A DNA stretch of 6,041 nucleotides from Bacteroidota bacterium (GTDB lineage: Bacteria > Bacteroidota > Bacteroidia > Flavobacteriales_D > Crocinitomicaceae), in the NCBI GenBank assembly GCA_024280195.1, contig JAJRQP010000138.1, positions 1 to 6,041 of the forward strand. The letters run 5' to 3'. The notes under the pieces are model-generated. The model was not told where the DNA came from. It saw only the letters and a program-made list of their open reading frames with translations, and made no database searches. The position numbers and the translations under genes were made by a program. Below, piece by piece: positions 1-6,041 of the stretch. How positions within the stretch are numbered: the first letter of the stretch is position 1; each line of letters starts with the position of its first letter.

Positions 1-449
1 CCTCTAACTTGCATTGAATCACTTGGACTTTGGCAGTTAATGTTTTGAGTATGGGTATTAAGTTTCCCAAAAGGCAACGCATGATAATCCACATTTATTC
101 GTTTTCCTATTTTTACTCCTAAATCTTGTGTGTTATACCCCGATTCTGTTACCCAACCAAGTTGGTGAAAAGAAGCAGGTGTTCTAACTGCAACCGTATA
201 TGAATTCGTTCCTCCCAGATGGTTAATCTCAAACCGTCCGTTTTCGTCCGTATAAACACTTTTTACACTTTTAAAACCAGAACTCAGAGAAAAAGTTTCA
301 GAAGTTTTTAGTAAATCAACCTCTATGTCGGGTATTCCTTTGTTGGTGACCGGGTTAATGACCCTCCCTGAAACAAAAATGTTTTTCCCGAATTTGGTAC
401 AGGAAGATAGTAGGAGTACTGCAAACGAGAATATGACTGTTAATTTCAT
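1..449 (-). CDS. Lipoprotein with carboxypeptidase-regulatory-like domain (C-terminus beyond window)
   Basis: This frame opens with ATG at 449-447 and stays open for 149 codons to the left edge, so the C-terminus is missing. The N-terminus MKLTVIFSFAVLLLSSC is a lipoprotein signal peptide with lipobox L-S-S-C, so lipidation is expected at Cys17. The residues after it (TKFGK) lack the acidic residues of the Bacteroidota surface-export signal, which favours an outer-membrane lipoprotein facing the periplasm (inference). Residues about 24-88 read VSGRV, then GIPDIEVDLL, then TDENGRFEI, the pattern of a carboxypeptidase D regulatory-like beta-sandwich. That fold is common in Bacteroidota envelope proteins as a structural or ligand-contact module. 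I do not recognise residues 90-149. The start codon overlaps the stop of the preceding gene as ATGA, so the two are probably translationally coupled and in one transcript. The specific role is unknown. Confidence 0.85.
   Translation of the reverse strand, partial: MKLTVIFSFAVLLLSSCTKFGKNIFVSGRVINPVTNKGIPDIEVDLLKTSETFSLSSGFKSVKSVYTDENGRFEINHLGGTNSYTVAVRTPASFHQLGWVTESGYNTQDLGVKIGKRINVDYHALPFGKLNTHTQNINCQSPSDSMQVR
446..449 (-). other. ATGA stop/start overlap
   Basis: The TGA ending the sorting-domain ORF (448-446) and the ATG of the lipoprotein (449-447) share bases and read ATGA on the minus strand. This arrangement usually means the second gene is reinitiated by ribosomes finishing the first. 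It supports both the chosen lipoprotein start and continued translation of the upstream ORF. Confidence 0.85.
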
Positions 450-883
450 GGAATACTAATTTTTTGTTGTTTCAGAACACCATCGCTGTACAGGTGCAAA
501 ATATAGAAACCTTTTGTCAAACAATTTTTACATTCATACCGTGCACGACCTATTTGTTCCTGTTTTAAGACCAATTTACCATTAAAATCATAGATTTCAA
601 AATAATCAATGGGAACATTTTGCATATTGGCTATGGTAAAAGAACCATCAGAAGGGTTGGGAAAGATTCTTATTTCAGATTTTTTGATGTATTCTTCTTT
701 GTTTAAATCTATTTTTTCCACCTCATTTTTTTCAGTTGCGGATGTGTTGGAATTGTTTTGTAGAATTTTAGCACCACCTGGGCAGGGTCGATACTCAATG
801 GTCAAGGTTGCTCGACACCCTTCTAGCATTGTAGTTCCAACAAACAAATCGATGGATTGTCCTGCTTTTAATCTAAATTTCAT
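446..883 (-). CDS. Short T9SS sorting-domain protein, probably the tail of a larger secreted protein
   Basis: With the start at 883 (MKFRLKAGQS) this is 145 residues. Residues 2-31 (KFRLKAGQSIDLFVG, then EGCRATLTI) resemble the 'coathanger' beta-repeat segment that often precedes the sorting domain in large Bacteroidota secreted proteins. Residues about 45-68 are a polar linker rich in Asn, Glu and Lys. Residues 73-145 are a type A T9SS C-terminal domain: FPNPSDGSF, then IYDFNGKLV, then GFYILHLYSDG and the terminal KQQKISIP. T9SS cargo needs a Sec signal peptide, and none is present from this start. A longer in-frame start at 973 adds 30 residues with a Phe/Trp-rich run but no basic n-region and no credible cleavage site, so I prefer 883, which follows an A-rich leader. 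Cysteines 23, 34, 118 and 121 could pair if the protein were exported. It may be a 5'-truncated remnant or a small functional protein; the ATGA coupling to the lipoprotein suggests it is still translated. Confidence 0.6.
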   Translation of the reverse strand: MKFRLKAGQSIDLFVGTTMLEGCRATLTIEYRPCPGGAKILQNNSNTSATEKNEVEKIDLNKEEYIKKSEIRIFPNPSDGSFTIANMQNVPIDYFEIYDFNGKLVLKQEQIGRARYECKNCLTKGFYILHLYSDGVLKQQKISIP

Positions 884-1142
884 GGTTAGGTTTTTAAATT
901 CTTTGTGAAGTTCAAAAAAAAACCAAAAAACAAAGCTTTTTGCCAAAAATGTTTCAAAATTGAGCGAAAACATACTGTTTTTGAAATGAAAAGAAAGTTT
1001 TTTAATGTAGTTTGGAGTATTCGATTCGCTATCGCTGATTGAGTATCCGACAGATCATACTTCGGAGAAAGAATCTCAACTTTATCATTCTACATTTAAT
1101 GTTCAAGATTTTACATTAAACGAGTCTGCTTTCTAAAAGAAC
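884..1142. other. Intergenic stretch, repeat-rich, no gene seen
   Basis: This gap follows the CotH stop codon and precedes the short sorting-domain ORF. It holds three copies of TTTAATGT, two direct (1011-1018 and 1095-1102) and one inverted (1113-1120). A less AT-rich block at about 1018-1075 contains the local repeat TCGCTATCGCT. The part nearest the ORF (905-1010) is very A/T-rich with homopolymers, including nine A at 914-922. I see no GC-rich intrinsic terminator and no convincing Bacteroidota promoter (TTTG / TAnnTTTG). The closest -7-like string is TATGTTTT at about 975-968 on the minus strand, which I do not call. Confidence 0.5.
1095..1120. repeat. Inverted repeat 23 bases downstream of the CotH stop
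   Basis: TTTAATGT (1095-1102) and ACATTAAA (1113-1120) form a perfect 8-bp inverted repeat around a 10-base loop. It sits 23 bases beyond the CotH stop codon in the direction of transcription, where a 3' hairpin would be expected. The stem has one G-C pair and no U-tract follows it, so a functional terminator is doubtful. It could equally be part of a dispersed intergenic repeat. Confidence 0.4.
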
Positions 1143-2756
1143 CTATAACCTCACCATCTTCCCACTATACAAAAGATCATTATTTACCTTTACCCAATAA
1201 ATATAACTTCCCGTTTGCAAATTGAATTTATCAAGCTCAAAGGCATGCGTTCCTTCGTTTAACGTCCCTAAATTTTGCTCATAGACAATCTTTCCTGCGA
1301 TGTCGTAAACCACAAATTCTACATCTCCCGTTTGAAAAAGTGAAATTCCAAGATTTAAATCTTCCGAGGATGGGTTGGGCCAAACCTTGTGATAAGCAGC
1401 ATTAAACTCTCCTTCTTCGAGAGCTAAAGAACAAGTTCCTGGAATGTTATTGTCTACCCAAGTCGCACGGTTGGCAATGTAGGTTTTGAGGTAGTCTAGG
1501 TCTTCTTGGTAGCTTTGTCCAACAAAGCCATTCCAGTTAACATACTGCCCGATTATCGGCCAACGCTGAAAATTTCTTATTCTGCTTTCTTGAAGATAGT
1601 TAGCAAGCGAATCAATAAAATTATGAATGTTGGAAGTTTTTAGAGGTCCTGTTCGCAACTCTTCCCAGCGACATTTCAAACCGTTAGCATAACTAGAAGA
1701 TTGGAGTAATTTTCCCCACCAAAAAGGAATGGAAGTCGAAAAGTTACACACGTTGTTGAAGTTGTATTGCCAACCTGTTGTTAAGTCTGCATCGCAATAA
1801 TCGGCATTTCCATAGGAAAGGTTGAAGTCCCACATAGGACCAGCAACGATTTTTGAATTCCAAGAGAAACCATCCTTGTCTTTGTGTAAGAATGAACTGG
1901 ATCGGTATCCATCAACTGTTCTTCCTAATTCTTGTAGAATAAAGAAGTCGTAAAAAGATTGGGTATTGATGTATTGAGAATAACCGATGTTTGGGTCGTC
2001 AAAATTAGGACCGTTTATGATATCTTCAAACTGAACGATTTCATTCTCCATATAGCTTGCTTGAAGAGAATTTAAGTCGTCAAATTCTGGATCGTGAAAT
2101 TGAAAAACAACCTCATTATCGTAATTTGACAGCCAAGAATAACCAACCTCTCCTGTTAACTTGTCAACCTTGACGATGTATCCACCTGTGAGGGTGTCGT
2201 CCCATAAATTAGGGGTTGCTAATTCTGCAATATTGACTCTGTTTACATCTTGTTTAATTCTCTCCATCATGATGTAGGTTCCTCGATGGTCACCATCAAT
2301 TACCAACTCGCAGAATCGATAATCGGATGCATAATGTCCCATTTTTCTAGCTAAATCAAAAGTCAGGGCATTTCTAACCAATGTTTTATCGGGGTATGGG
2401 CCGTTGAGAATCCAATCATTTTCTGGAGGCATCCCTAAAATAGCCACTTGAAGATTGGCTCCTAAAGAATCTTGCGTTTCAAACCCGTATCCTTTTTTTG
2501 GATATTGTTGTGAGGTTGAGCCACGGATTTCTATGGCAATTATTCCGTCGTAATTAGTCGGCTGATCGGTGATGTAATTCCTGATGTTGAAGCCGTTGTC
2601 AATGATCTTCATATTGCAGATAATTCTCGGGTCATCTTGAATGCTTTGTCCAGAAGGTGTTGTGATGATGACAATTGGCAGGTTGGAGTCGGTCAACGTT
2701 TGTGCAAGCGAAAGGCTTGTAAGAGAAATAATAAAAAGAACAAAGATGATTCTCAT
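1143..2756 (-). CDS. Secreted CotH kinase-family protein with T9SS sorting domain
   Basis: This 537-residue protein is complete. The signal peptide is MRIIFVLFIISLTSLSLA, with cleavage likely before Gln19. The CotH fold covers about 25-440, marked by IEIRGSTSQQYPKKGYGFET (75-94), NDWILNGPYPDKTLVRNAL (113-131), YRFCELVIDGDHRGTYIMME (146-165), the following RIKQDVNRV, and GPMWDFNLSYGNADY (306-320). CotH proteins are atypical protein kinases, first characterised from Bacillus spore coat. Asp310 in WDFN is probably the metal-binding aspartate (family analogy; I could not align it to a structure). The C-terminus from about 456 is a type A T9SS domain: VWPNPSSEDLNL, VYDIAGKIVYEQ, and the terminal SGKMVRL. 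The mature protein should therefore cross the outer membrane and be released or anchored at the surface. Bacteroidota CotH proteins are not tied to spores, and their substrates are largely unknown. The start overlaps the stop of the upstream sensor as ATGA, implying coupled expression. The stop is TAG at 1145-1143. Confidence 0.93.
   Translation of the reverse strand: MRIIFVLFIISLTSLSLAQTLTDSNLPIVIITTPSGQSIQDDPRIICNMKIIDNGFNIRNYITDQPTNYDGIIAIEIRGSTSQQYPKKGYGFETQDSLGANLQVAILGMPPENDWILNGPYPDKTLVRNALTFDLARKMGHYASDYRFCELVIDGDHRGTYIMMERIKQDVNRVNIAELATPNLWDDTLTGGYIVKVDKLTGEVGYSWLSNYDNEVVFQFHDPEFDDLNSLQASYMENEIVQFEDIINGPNFDDPNIGYSQYINTQSFYDFFILQELGRTVDGYRSSSFLHKDKDGFSWNSKIVAGPMWDFNLSYGNADYCDADLTTGWQYNFNNVCNFSTSIPFWWGKLLQSSSYANGLKCRWEELRTGPLKTSNIHNFIDSLANYLQESRIRNFQRWPIIGQYVNWNGFVGQSYQEDLDYLKTYIANRATWVDNNIPGTCSLALEEGEFNAAYHKVWPNPSSEDLNLGISLFQTGDVEFVVYDIAGKIVYEQNLGTLNEGTHAFELDKFNLQTGSYIYWVKVNNDLLYSGKMVRL
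2753..2756 (-). other. ATGA stop/start overlap
   Basis: The sensor's TGA (2755-2753) and the CotH gene's ATG (2756-2754) share bases. No Shine-Dalgarno sequence is visible just upstream, as usual in this phylum, so initiation of the CotH protein probably depends on ribosomes finishing the sensor. The overlap fixes the CotH start, and the signal peptide begins directly there. Confidence 0.9.
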
Positions 2757-5700
2757 ATCTTAAAACCAATAACTAAAACATCATCAACCTGATCGAGGTT
2801 GCCTTTCCAGTCTATAAATGTCTTTTCAATGGTGTTTTTTTGCTCTTCCATTGATTGACTATTGATAGAAACTAAGAGTTCTCTAAATCTTTTTGCCATA
2901 AATTTCTTACCTCTTTCTCCTCCAAACTGATCGACAAAACCATCGCTGAAAATGTAGATTGAATCTTCTTTTTGCAGTTGAATATTGTGTCCGTCTAATA
3001 TTTCTGATTCTATTTTTTTACCTCCTAGAGAAAGTCGGTTGGCTTTGTATTCTAGTAATTCTCCGTTTCTTACAATGTAAAGCGGGCGGTAAGCTCCTGA
3101 GTATTGTAATTGTAATGTCTTTTTGTGGAAAGCACAAATTGCTAAGTCCATTCCGTCATTGGAGTCAGAGCTATCTTCTTGTTTGAGTGATTCAACGATT
3201 CCATTGTTAATTTTCACTAGGGCCTCTTCTGGAGAGTTGACATCCTCTGAAAGAACATGCTGGTTAATTTGAGAGATACAAATCATTGACATCAATGCCC
3301 CAGGGACTCCATGACCAGTGCAATCTGCAGCGATGCAGATAAATACTTCGTCAAAATCATGCAACCAATAAAAGTCACCACTGATAATATCCTTAGGTTG
3401 GTACATGCAAAACGCTCCATTTTTAAAGGTATTGTAAAGTGTATCTAAGTCAGGCATTAATGAAGATTGGATTCTCTTAGAGTAATTAATACTGTCGGTG
3501 ATATCCTTGTTTTTCTTATTAATGATGCTGTTTGCAGCCTTTAAATCTTGTGTTCTATTTTGGACTTCAGCCTCTAGTTCTTGCTTGTCAGTAATTAACT
3601 TCTTCGTTCGATAAGAAGTGTATAGATATATTCCAAATACAGTAAGAATACCCATGAGGATTAGAAACCACGTTGTTTTCCAGAATGGAGGTGTAATAGA
3701 GAATTTAAATTCTTTGATATCGCTCCAAACACCATCTTCGTTTTGCGCTTTTAGTTTAAAAACGTATTCTCCAGGACTTAAGTTGACAAAAGTTGCCGTT
3801 GTTTTGTTGCTTAATGGACTCCATTTTAAGTTGGATGAACCTTCTAGATAGAAAGAATATTTTGTTTTTTCTGGAGCGTAGAAACTCAAACCAATGTAGT
3901 TAAAAGTCAGGTGTTTTTCTGTGTATTTTAGAACCAATTCTTGGTCGAATGGCAAAGGTTGGTCATAATTCAAAAGCAATTCTGTAAAATGAATAATGGG
4001 TTTATTGAGGTTTATTTTTTCTGCTTTAGGGTTGTATTTTGACACGCCAAAGATAGAAGCTACCCAAACATTATCTCCATCAACAAAAGATGCTTTTTGA
4101 TTGGATTCGATACCTATATATCCGTTTGATTTATCATATACTTTGACAATGAACGTGTCTTTTTCATAGATCGATTCTAAATCAACCTTATTCAGTCCTT
4201 TAGAGGTTCCTAACCAAAGGTTTTTATTGTTGTCAATTTCTAAGAAGAAAGAGCTTGCTGAGGATAATCCGTTAGTAGTGTTGTATCGTTTAAAGGATGT
4301 TCCATCAAATTTTGTTAACCCGTCACTATGTGCAATCCATATATTGTTTTTGTAATCAATTTTAACATCTGTACATCGATTGTTAGGCAGACCATTATCT
4401 TCATTATAACTTGTTATCTCTTGATCTGTAGAGATTTTGAAAACACCATCATTGGTAGCGAACCAAAAGTTGCCCAACAGGTCTTCTTCCATGGCAAAAA
4501 TTCGTTTACTTTTTATTTCGTTAAAGATAGAGTAGTGGAAAGAAGAGTCTTTATCAATAAAAACATATAGCCCATTGTCAGAGGTGCAAACCCATGTTCT
4601 GTTTTTTGAATCGACATGTATGTCGTAAATTTTTACCCCATCTACTCTGTCAAACTTAGAGTCATCGATGAATTCCCCATCTTTATAGATGTTAATACCG
4701 AGCTTTGAGCCAATTAATAATTCATTGTTTATGGAGTAGTTTTCAAAACTGTAAATTCTTTCGTGCTTAAGTCCATCTGGAACGGTTAAATAGTTAATCT
4801 GATTGTTTTTTAAGATGGAGATTCCTTTTTTATGCCCTCCAAACCAGTAAGCATTGTTGTGTTTCGTGATGGCAAAAATATAACCATTTGTTACCCCGTC
4901 ATTAATTGTGTAATTTTCAAAAACAGGTTTTTTCACAAGAAATACTCCTGCATTCTGCGTTCCTATCCATAAGTTGTTTTGTCGATCTTTGTAAAAACAC
5001 TCTATACCAAGTTGACTATTTGTACCGCTTAAAAAAACTTCCTTGATACTTAGTTGGTTAAATTTGTACAGCCCTTTAGTTGTTCCTATCCAAGTTATAC
5101 CATCTTCGTCATTGTACAAAGAACGAACAAGTCCGTCAGCAGTATTGAATTTTTTGCTCAAGTTAGTAATCTCCCCATTTTTATAAAGATAAACACCCTT
5201 TCTTGAACCAATAATTAACTGGTTCTCTTTATCAAAAAGTAGAGAAAAAGCAGAAATAGATTCGTTGTTGGTATTCAGATAGCTAAGTTCTTCTTTGTCT
5301 AAAACGGCAATTCCATAACGCATTCCTCCAAAGTAGATTTTACCATCTTTATCTTCTGCAATTGATCGAACAATGTCTCGTTGGAATTTCTCATGTTTAA
5401 TGTGGAGGTATTCTGCATTCATACCGTCGTAGGATACAACTCCTGAATCTGTTCCGATATAAATGATACCTCTTGAATCTTGAAAAATGGAATAGACTTT
5501 CTTTCCCAGGTCTTTATTTAATTCTTCTAGAGGATCAAACGTTTTCCCATCGTAAAGGGAAACGCCATTGCCATAAGAACCTATCCATATATTACTGTCT
5601 TTATCCACCAACATTTTTTGAATATTATTGGATGCTAGACCGTTGTCTACACTATAAGAAGAAAGAGTATTTCCGTCAAATTTACTGATGCCAGAATTAT

Positions 5701-5863
5701 AGGTTCCAAACCAAATATAGCCGTTTTTATCCTGCGCAACCTGTTTGACTTGATTTTGAGCTAACCCGTCTTCTAAAGTATAGTTGGAGGTGCTATAGGT
5801 TTGTCCCAAACAGAGCTTGGGAACAAAAAGAATAGCAAGAAAGATTAGCAACAGTATTCTCAT
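2753..5863 (-). CDS. Two-component-regulator propeller / Y_Y_Y sensor with SpoIIE-type PP2C phosphatase output
   Basis: This 1036-residue protein is complete. The signal peptide is MRILLLIFLAILFVPKLCLG, with cleavage likely before Gln21. Fourteen propeller repeats follow, with W-I/F-G-T-like signatures starting at 51, 93, 135, 177, 217, 258, 299, 340, 383, 424, 467, 509, 550 and 600. The spacing is about 41-43 residues (50 for the last), matching two seven-bladed propellers. A Y_Y_Y beta-sandwich covers about 650-723. One membrane helix (about 730-750) is followed by RTKK, which puts the C-terminus in the cytoplasm. A coiled coil (about 754-798) leads through RIQSSLMP into the phosphatase at about 800-1036. 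The phosphatase motifs are QPKDIISGDFYW, AADCTGHGVPGALMSM, GMDLAICAF, SDGFVDQFGG and QVDDVLVIG. The predicted metal ligands Asp830, Asp847, Asp974 and Asp1027/1028 are all present. The layout copies a hybrid two-component receptor but replaces the histidine kinase with a Ser/Thr phosphatase. Relatives of the SpoIIE domain often act on anti-sigma-antagonist (STAS) proteins; no such partner lies in this window. The ligand is unknown. Confidence 0.94.
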   Translation of the reverse strand: MRILLLIFLAILFVPKLCLGQTYSTSNYTLEDGLAQNQVKQVAQDKNGYIWFGTYNSGISKFDGNTLSSYSVDNGLASNNIQKMLVDKDSNIWIGSYGNGVSLYDGKTFDPLEELNKDLGKKVYSIFQDSRGIIYIGTDSGVVSYDGMNAEYLHIKHEKFQRDIVRSIAEDKDGKIYFGGMRYGIAVLDKEELSYLNTNNESISAFSLLFDKENQLIIGSRKGVYLYKNGEITNLSKKFNTADGLVRSLYNDEDGITWIGTTKGLYKFNQLSIKEVFLSGTNSQLGIECFYKDRQNNLWIGTQNAGVFLVKKPVFENYTINDGVTNGYIFAITKHNNAYWFGGHKKGISILKNNQINYLTVPDGLKHERIYSFENYSINNELLIGSKLGINIYKDGEFIDDSKFDRVDGVKIYDIHVDSKNRTWVCTSDNGLYVFIDKDSSFHYSIFNEIKSKRIFAMEEDLLGNFWFATNDGVFKISTDQEITSYNEDNGLPNNRCTDVKIDYKNNIWIAHSDGLTKFDGTSFKRYNTTNGLSSASSFFLEIDNNKNLWLGTSKGLNKVDLESIYEKDTFIVKVYDKSNGYIGIESNQKASFVDGDNVWVASIFGVSKYNPKAEKINLNKPIIHFTELLLNYDQPLPFDQELVLKYTEKHLTFNYIGLSFYAPEKTKYSFYLEGSSNLKWSPLSNKTTATFVNLSPGEYVFKLKAQNEDGVWSDIKEFKFSITPPFWKTTWFLILMGILTVFGIYLYTSYRTKKLITDKQELEAEVQNRTQDLKAANSIINKKNKDITDSINYSKRIQSSLMPDLDTLYNTFKNGAFCMYQPKDIISGDFYWLHDFDEVFICIAADCTGHGVPGALMSMICISQINQHVLSEDVNSPEEALVKINNGIVESLKQEDSSDSNDGMDLAICAFHKKTLQLQYSGAYRPLYIVRNGELLEYKANRLSLGGKKIESEILDGHNIQLQKEDSIYIFSDGFVDQFGGERGKKFMAKRFRELLVSINSQSMEEQKNTIEKTFIDWKGNLDQVDDVLVIGFKI

Positions 5864-5871
5864 AATAGAAT

Positions 5872-5897
5872 ACTAATTTACAATAATTATCATTAGT
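5872..5897. repeat. Small dyad just upstream of the sensor start
   Basis: ACTAAT (5872-5877) and ATTAGT (5892-5897) are 6-bp inverted arms separated by 14 AT-rich bases that contain ATAATTAT. The element lies 9-34 bases before the sensor ATG, where an operator or 5'-leader hairpin could act. In DNA this AT-rich such dyads arise easily by chance, so this is only a candidate. Confidence 0.25.
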
Positions 5898-5977
5898 GTC
5901 CGATAAAAAATATTGCATTCTTCAGAGTTACAGTCGTAACCTTATAATGCGATGATTGTATCAAATAAACCTTGCTT

Positions 5978-6034
5978 TTACTTTTTTTGATGAAATGGAG
6001 TTCTCTTACTTTTTTTCATTGCCAAAAAAAGTAA
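5978..6034. repeat. TTACTTTTTTT repeat: one direct pair and one inverted pair
   Basis: TTACTTTTTTT occurs at 5978-5988 and again at 6006-6016. Its exact reverse complement AAAAAAAGTAA is at 6024-6034, 7 bases (CATTGCC) after the second copy. The last two copies form a perfect 11-bp AT-rich hairpin. There is no GC-rich stem with a following U-run, so it is not a standard terminator. From memory, strings like this recur between genes in Bacteroidota genomes, but I could not check that here. Confidence 0.55.
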
Positions 6035-6041
6035 CAAAAAA

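Larger units (their letters stand above)
5864..6041. promoter_or_regulatory. Leader region of the sensor-CotH genes, no promoter assigned
   Basis: This AT-rich stretch precedes the sensor and must hold its promoter, or link it to a gene beyond the right edge. I find no clean TTTG / TAnnTTTG pair and no Shine-Dalgarno sequence before the ATG. A TTTG occurs at about 5965-5962 on the minus strand, but no matching -7 element follows at normal spacing. It contains an imperfect dyad near the start codon and an AT-only inverted repeat at the window edge, both described separately. Confidence 0.4.

Noticed and set aside
609..908. Plus-strand open frame of 99 codons
   Set aside because: It lies antisense to the sorting-domain ORF, whose FPNPSDG-type motif shows the real coding strand; the plus-strand product has no recognisable domain.
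884..973. N-terminal extension of the sorting-domain ORF as a signal peptide
   Set aside because: The extension has Glu within its hydrophobic run, no basic start and no cleavage motif, so it does not look like a Sec signal.
1040..1062. TCCGA / TCGGA 5-bp inverted repeat as a terminator
   Set aside because: The stem is short, the loop is 11 bases and no U-run follows.
2959..5688. Four short plus-strand open frames (71-80 codons)
   Set aside because: They are all antisense to the 1036-residue sensor, whose domains are continuous through these positions, and they have no domain or leader of their own.
5803..5863. Possible lipobox near Cys18 of the sensor (VPKLC)
   Set aside because: The residues before Cys are P-K-L, which do not fit a lipobox; a signal peptidase I site after LCLG fits better.
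451..5879. Shared 12-mer GAATACTAATTT just upstream of both the lipoprotein ATG and the sensor ATG
   Set aside because: One copy is inside the C-terminal codons of the sorting-domain ORF, and AT-rich 12-mers are expected to recur by chance in a window of this size and composition.
5978..6019. Minus-strand 13-codon frame starting MKKSKRTPF
   Set aside because: It is made almost entirely of the A-rich repeat. The frame is open to the right edge, so it could be the end of another gene or just repeat sequence, and it cannot be supported as a gene.

Overview
The window reads as chromosomal DNA of a Bacteroidota bacterium, most likely in or near the Flavobacteriales. The evidence is AT-rich DNA, A-rich leaders without Shine-Dalgarno sequences, two type IX secretion (T9SS) C-terminal sorting domains, and a two-component-regulator propeller / Y_Y_Y receptor of the kind typical of this phylum. 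I cannot place it to genus.

All four supported genes lie on the minus strand, so the reading order runs from the right edge to the left. (1) 5864-6041 is a non-coding leader with an AT-only inverted repeat at the far edge. (2) 5863-2753 encodes a 1036-residue membrane sensor: signal peptide, 14 propeller blades (two seven-bladed propellers), a Y_Y_Y domain, one membrane helix, a coiled coil, and a cytoplasmic SpoIIE/PP2C phosphatase with its metal-binding aspartates intact. (3) 2756-1143 encodes a secreted CotH-type atypical kinase with a T9SS sorting domain; its ATG overlaps the sensor's TGA (ATGA). (4) 884-1142 is a repeat-rich intergenic stretch. (5) 883-446 encodes a 145-residue protein that is little more than a coathanger-like segment plus a T9SS sorting domain. 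It has no signal peptide and looks like the tail of a larger secreted protein. (6) 449 to beyond position 1 encodes a lipoprotein with a carboxypeptidase-regulatory-like domain, cut by the window edge; its ATG also overlaps the preceding TGA (ATGA).

The most interesting arrangement is the translationally coupled pair of a phosphatase-output receptor and an exported CotH kinase. By predicted topology the phosphatase acts in the cytoplasm and the kinase outside the cell, so they are unlikely to share a substrate. A more likely link is that the receptor senses an envelope or extracellular state related to the exported protein, and signals inward through Ser/Thr dephosphorylation. This is inference from gene order and domains. 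The individual families are known. I see no defence system, mobile element, CRISPR array, tRNA or rRNA.
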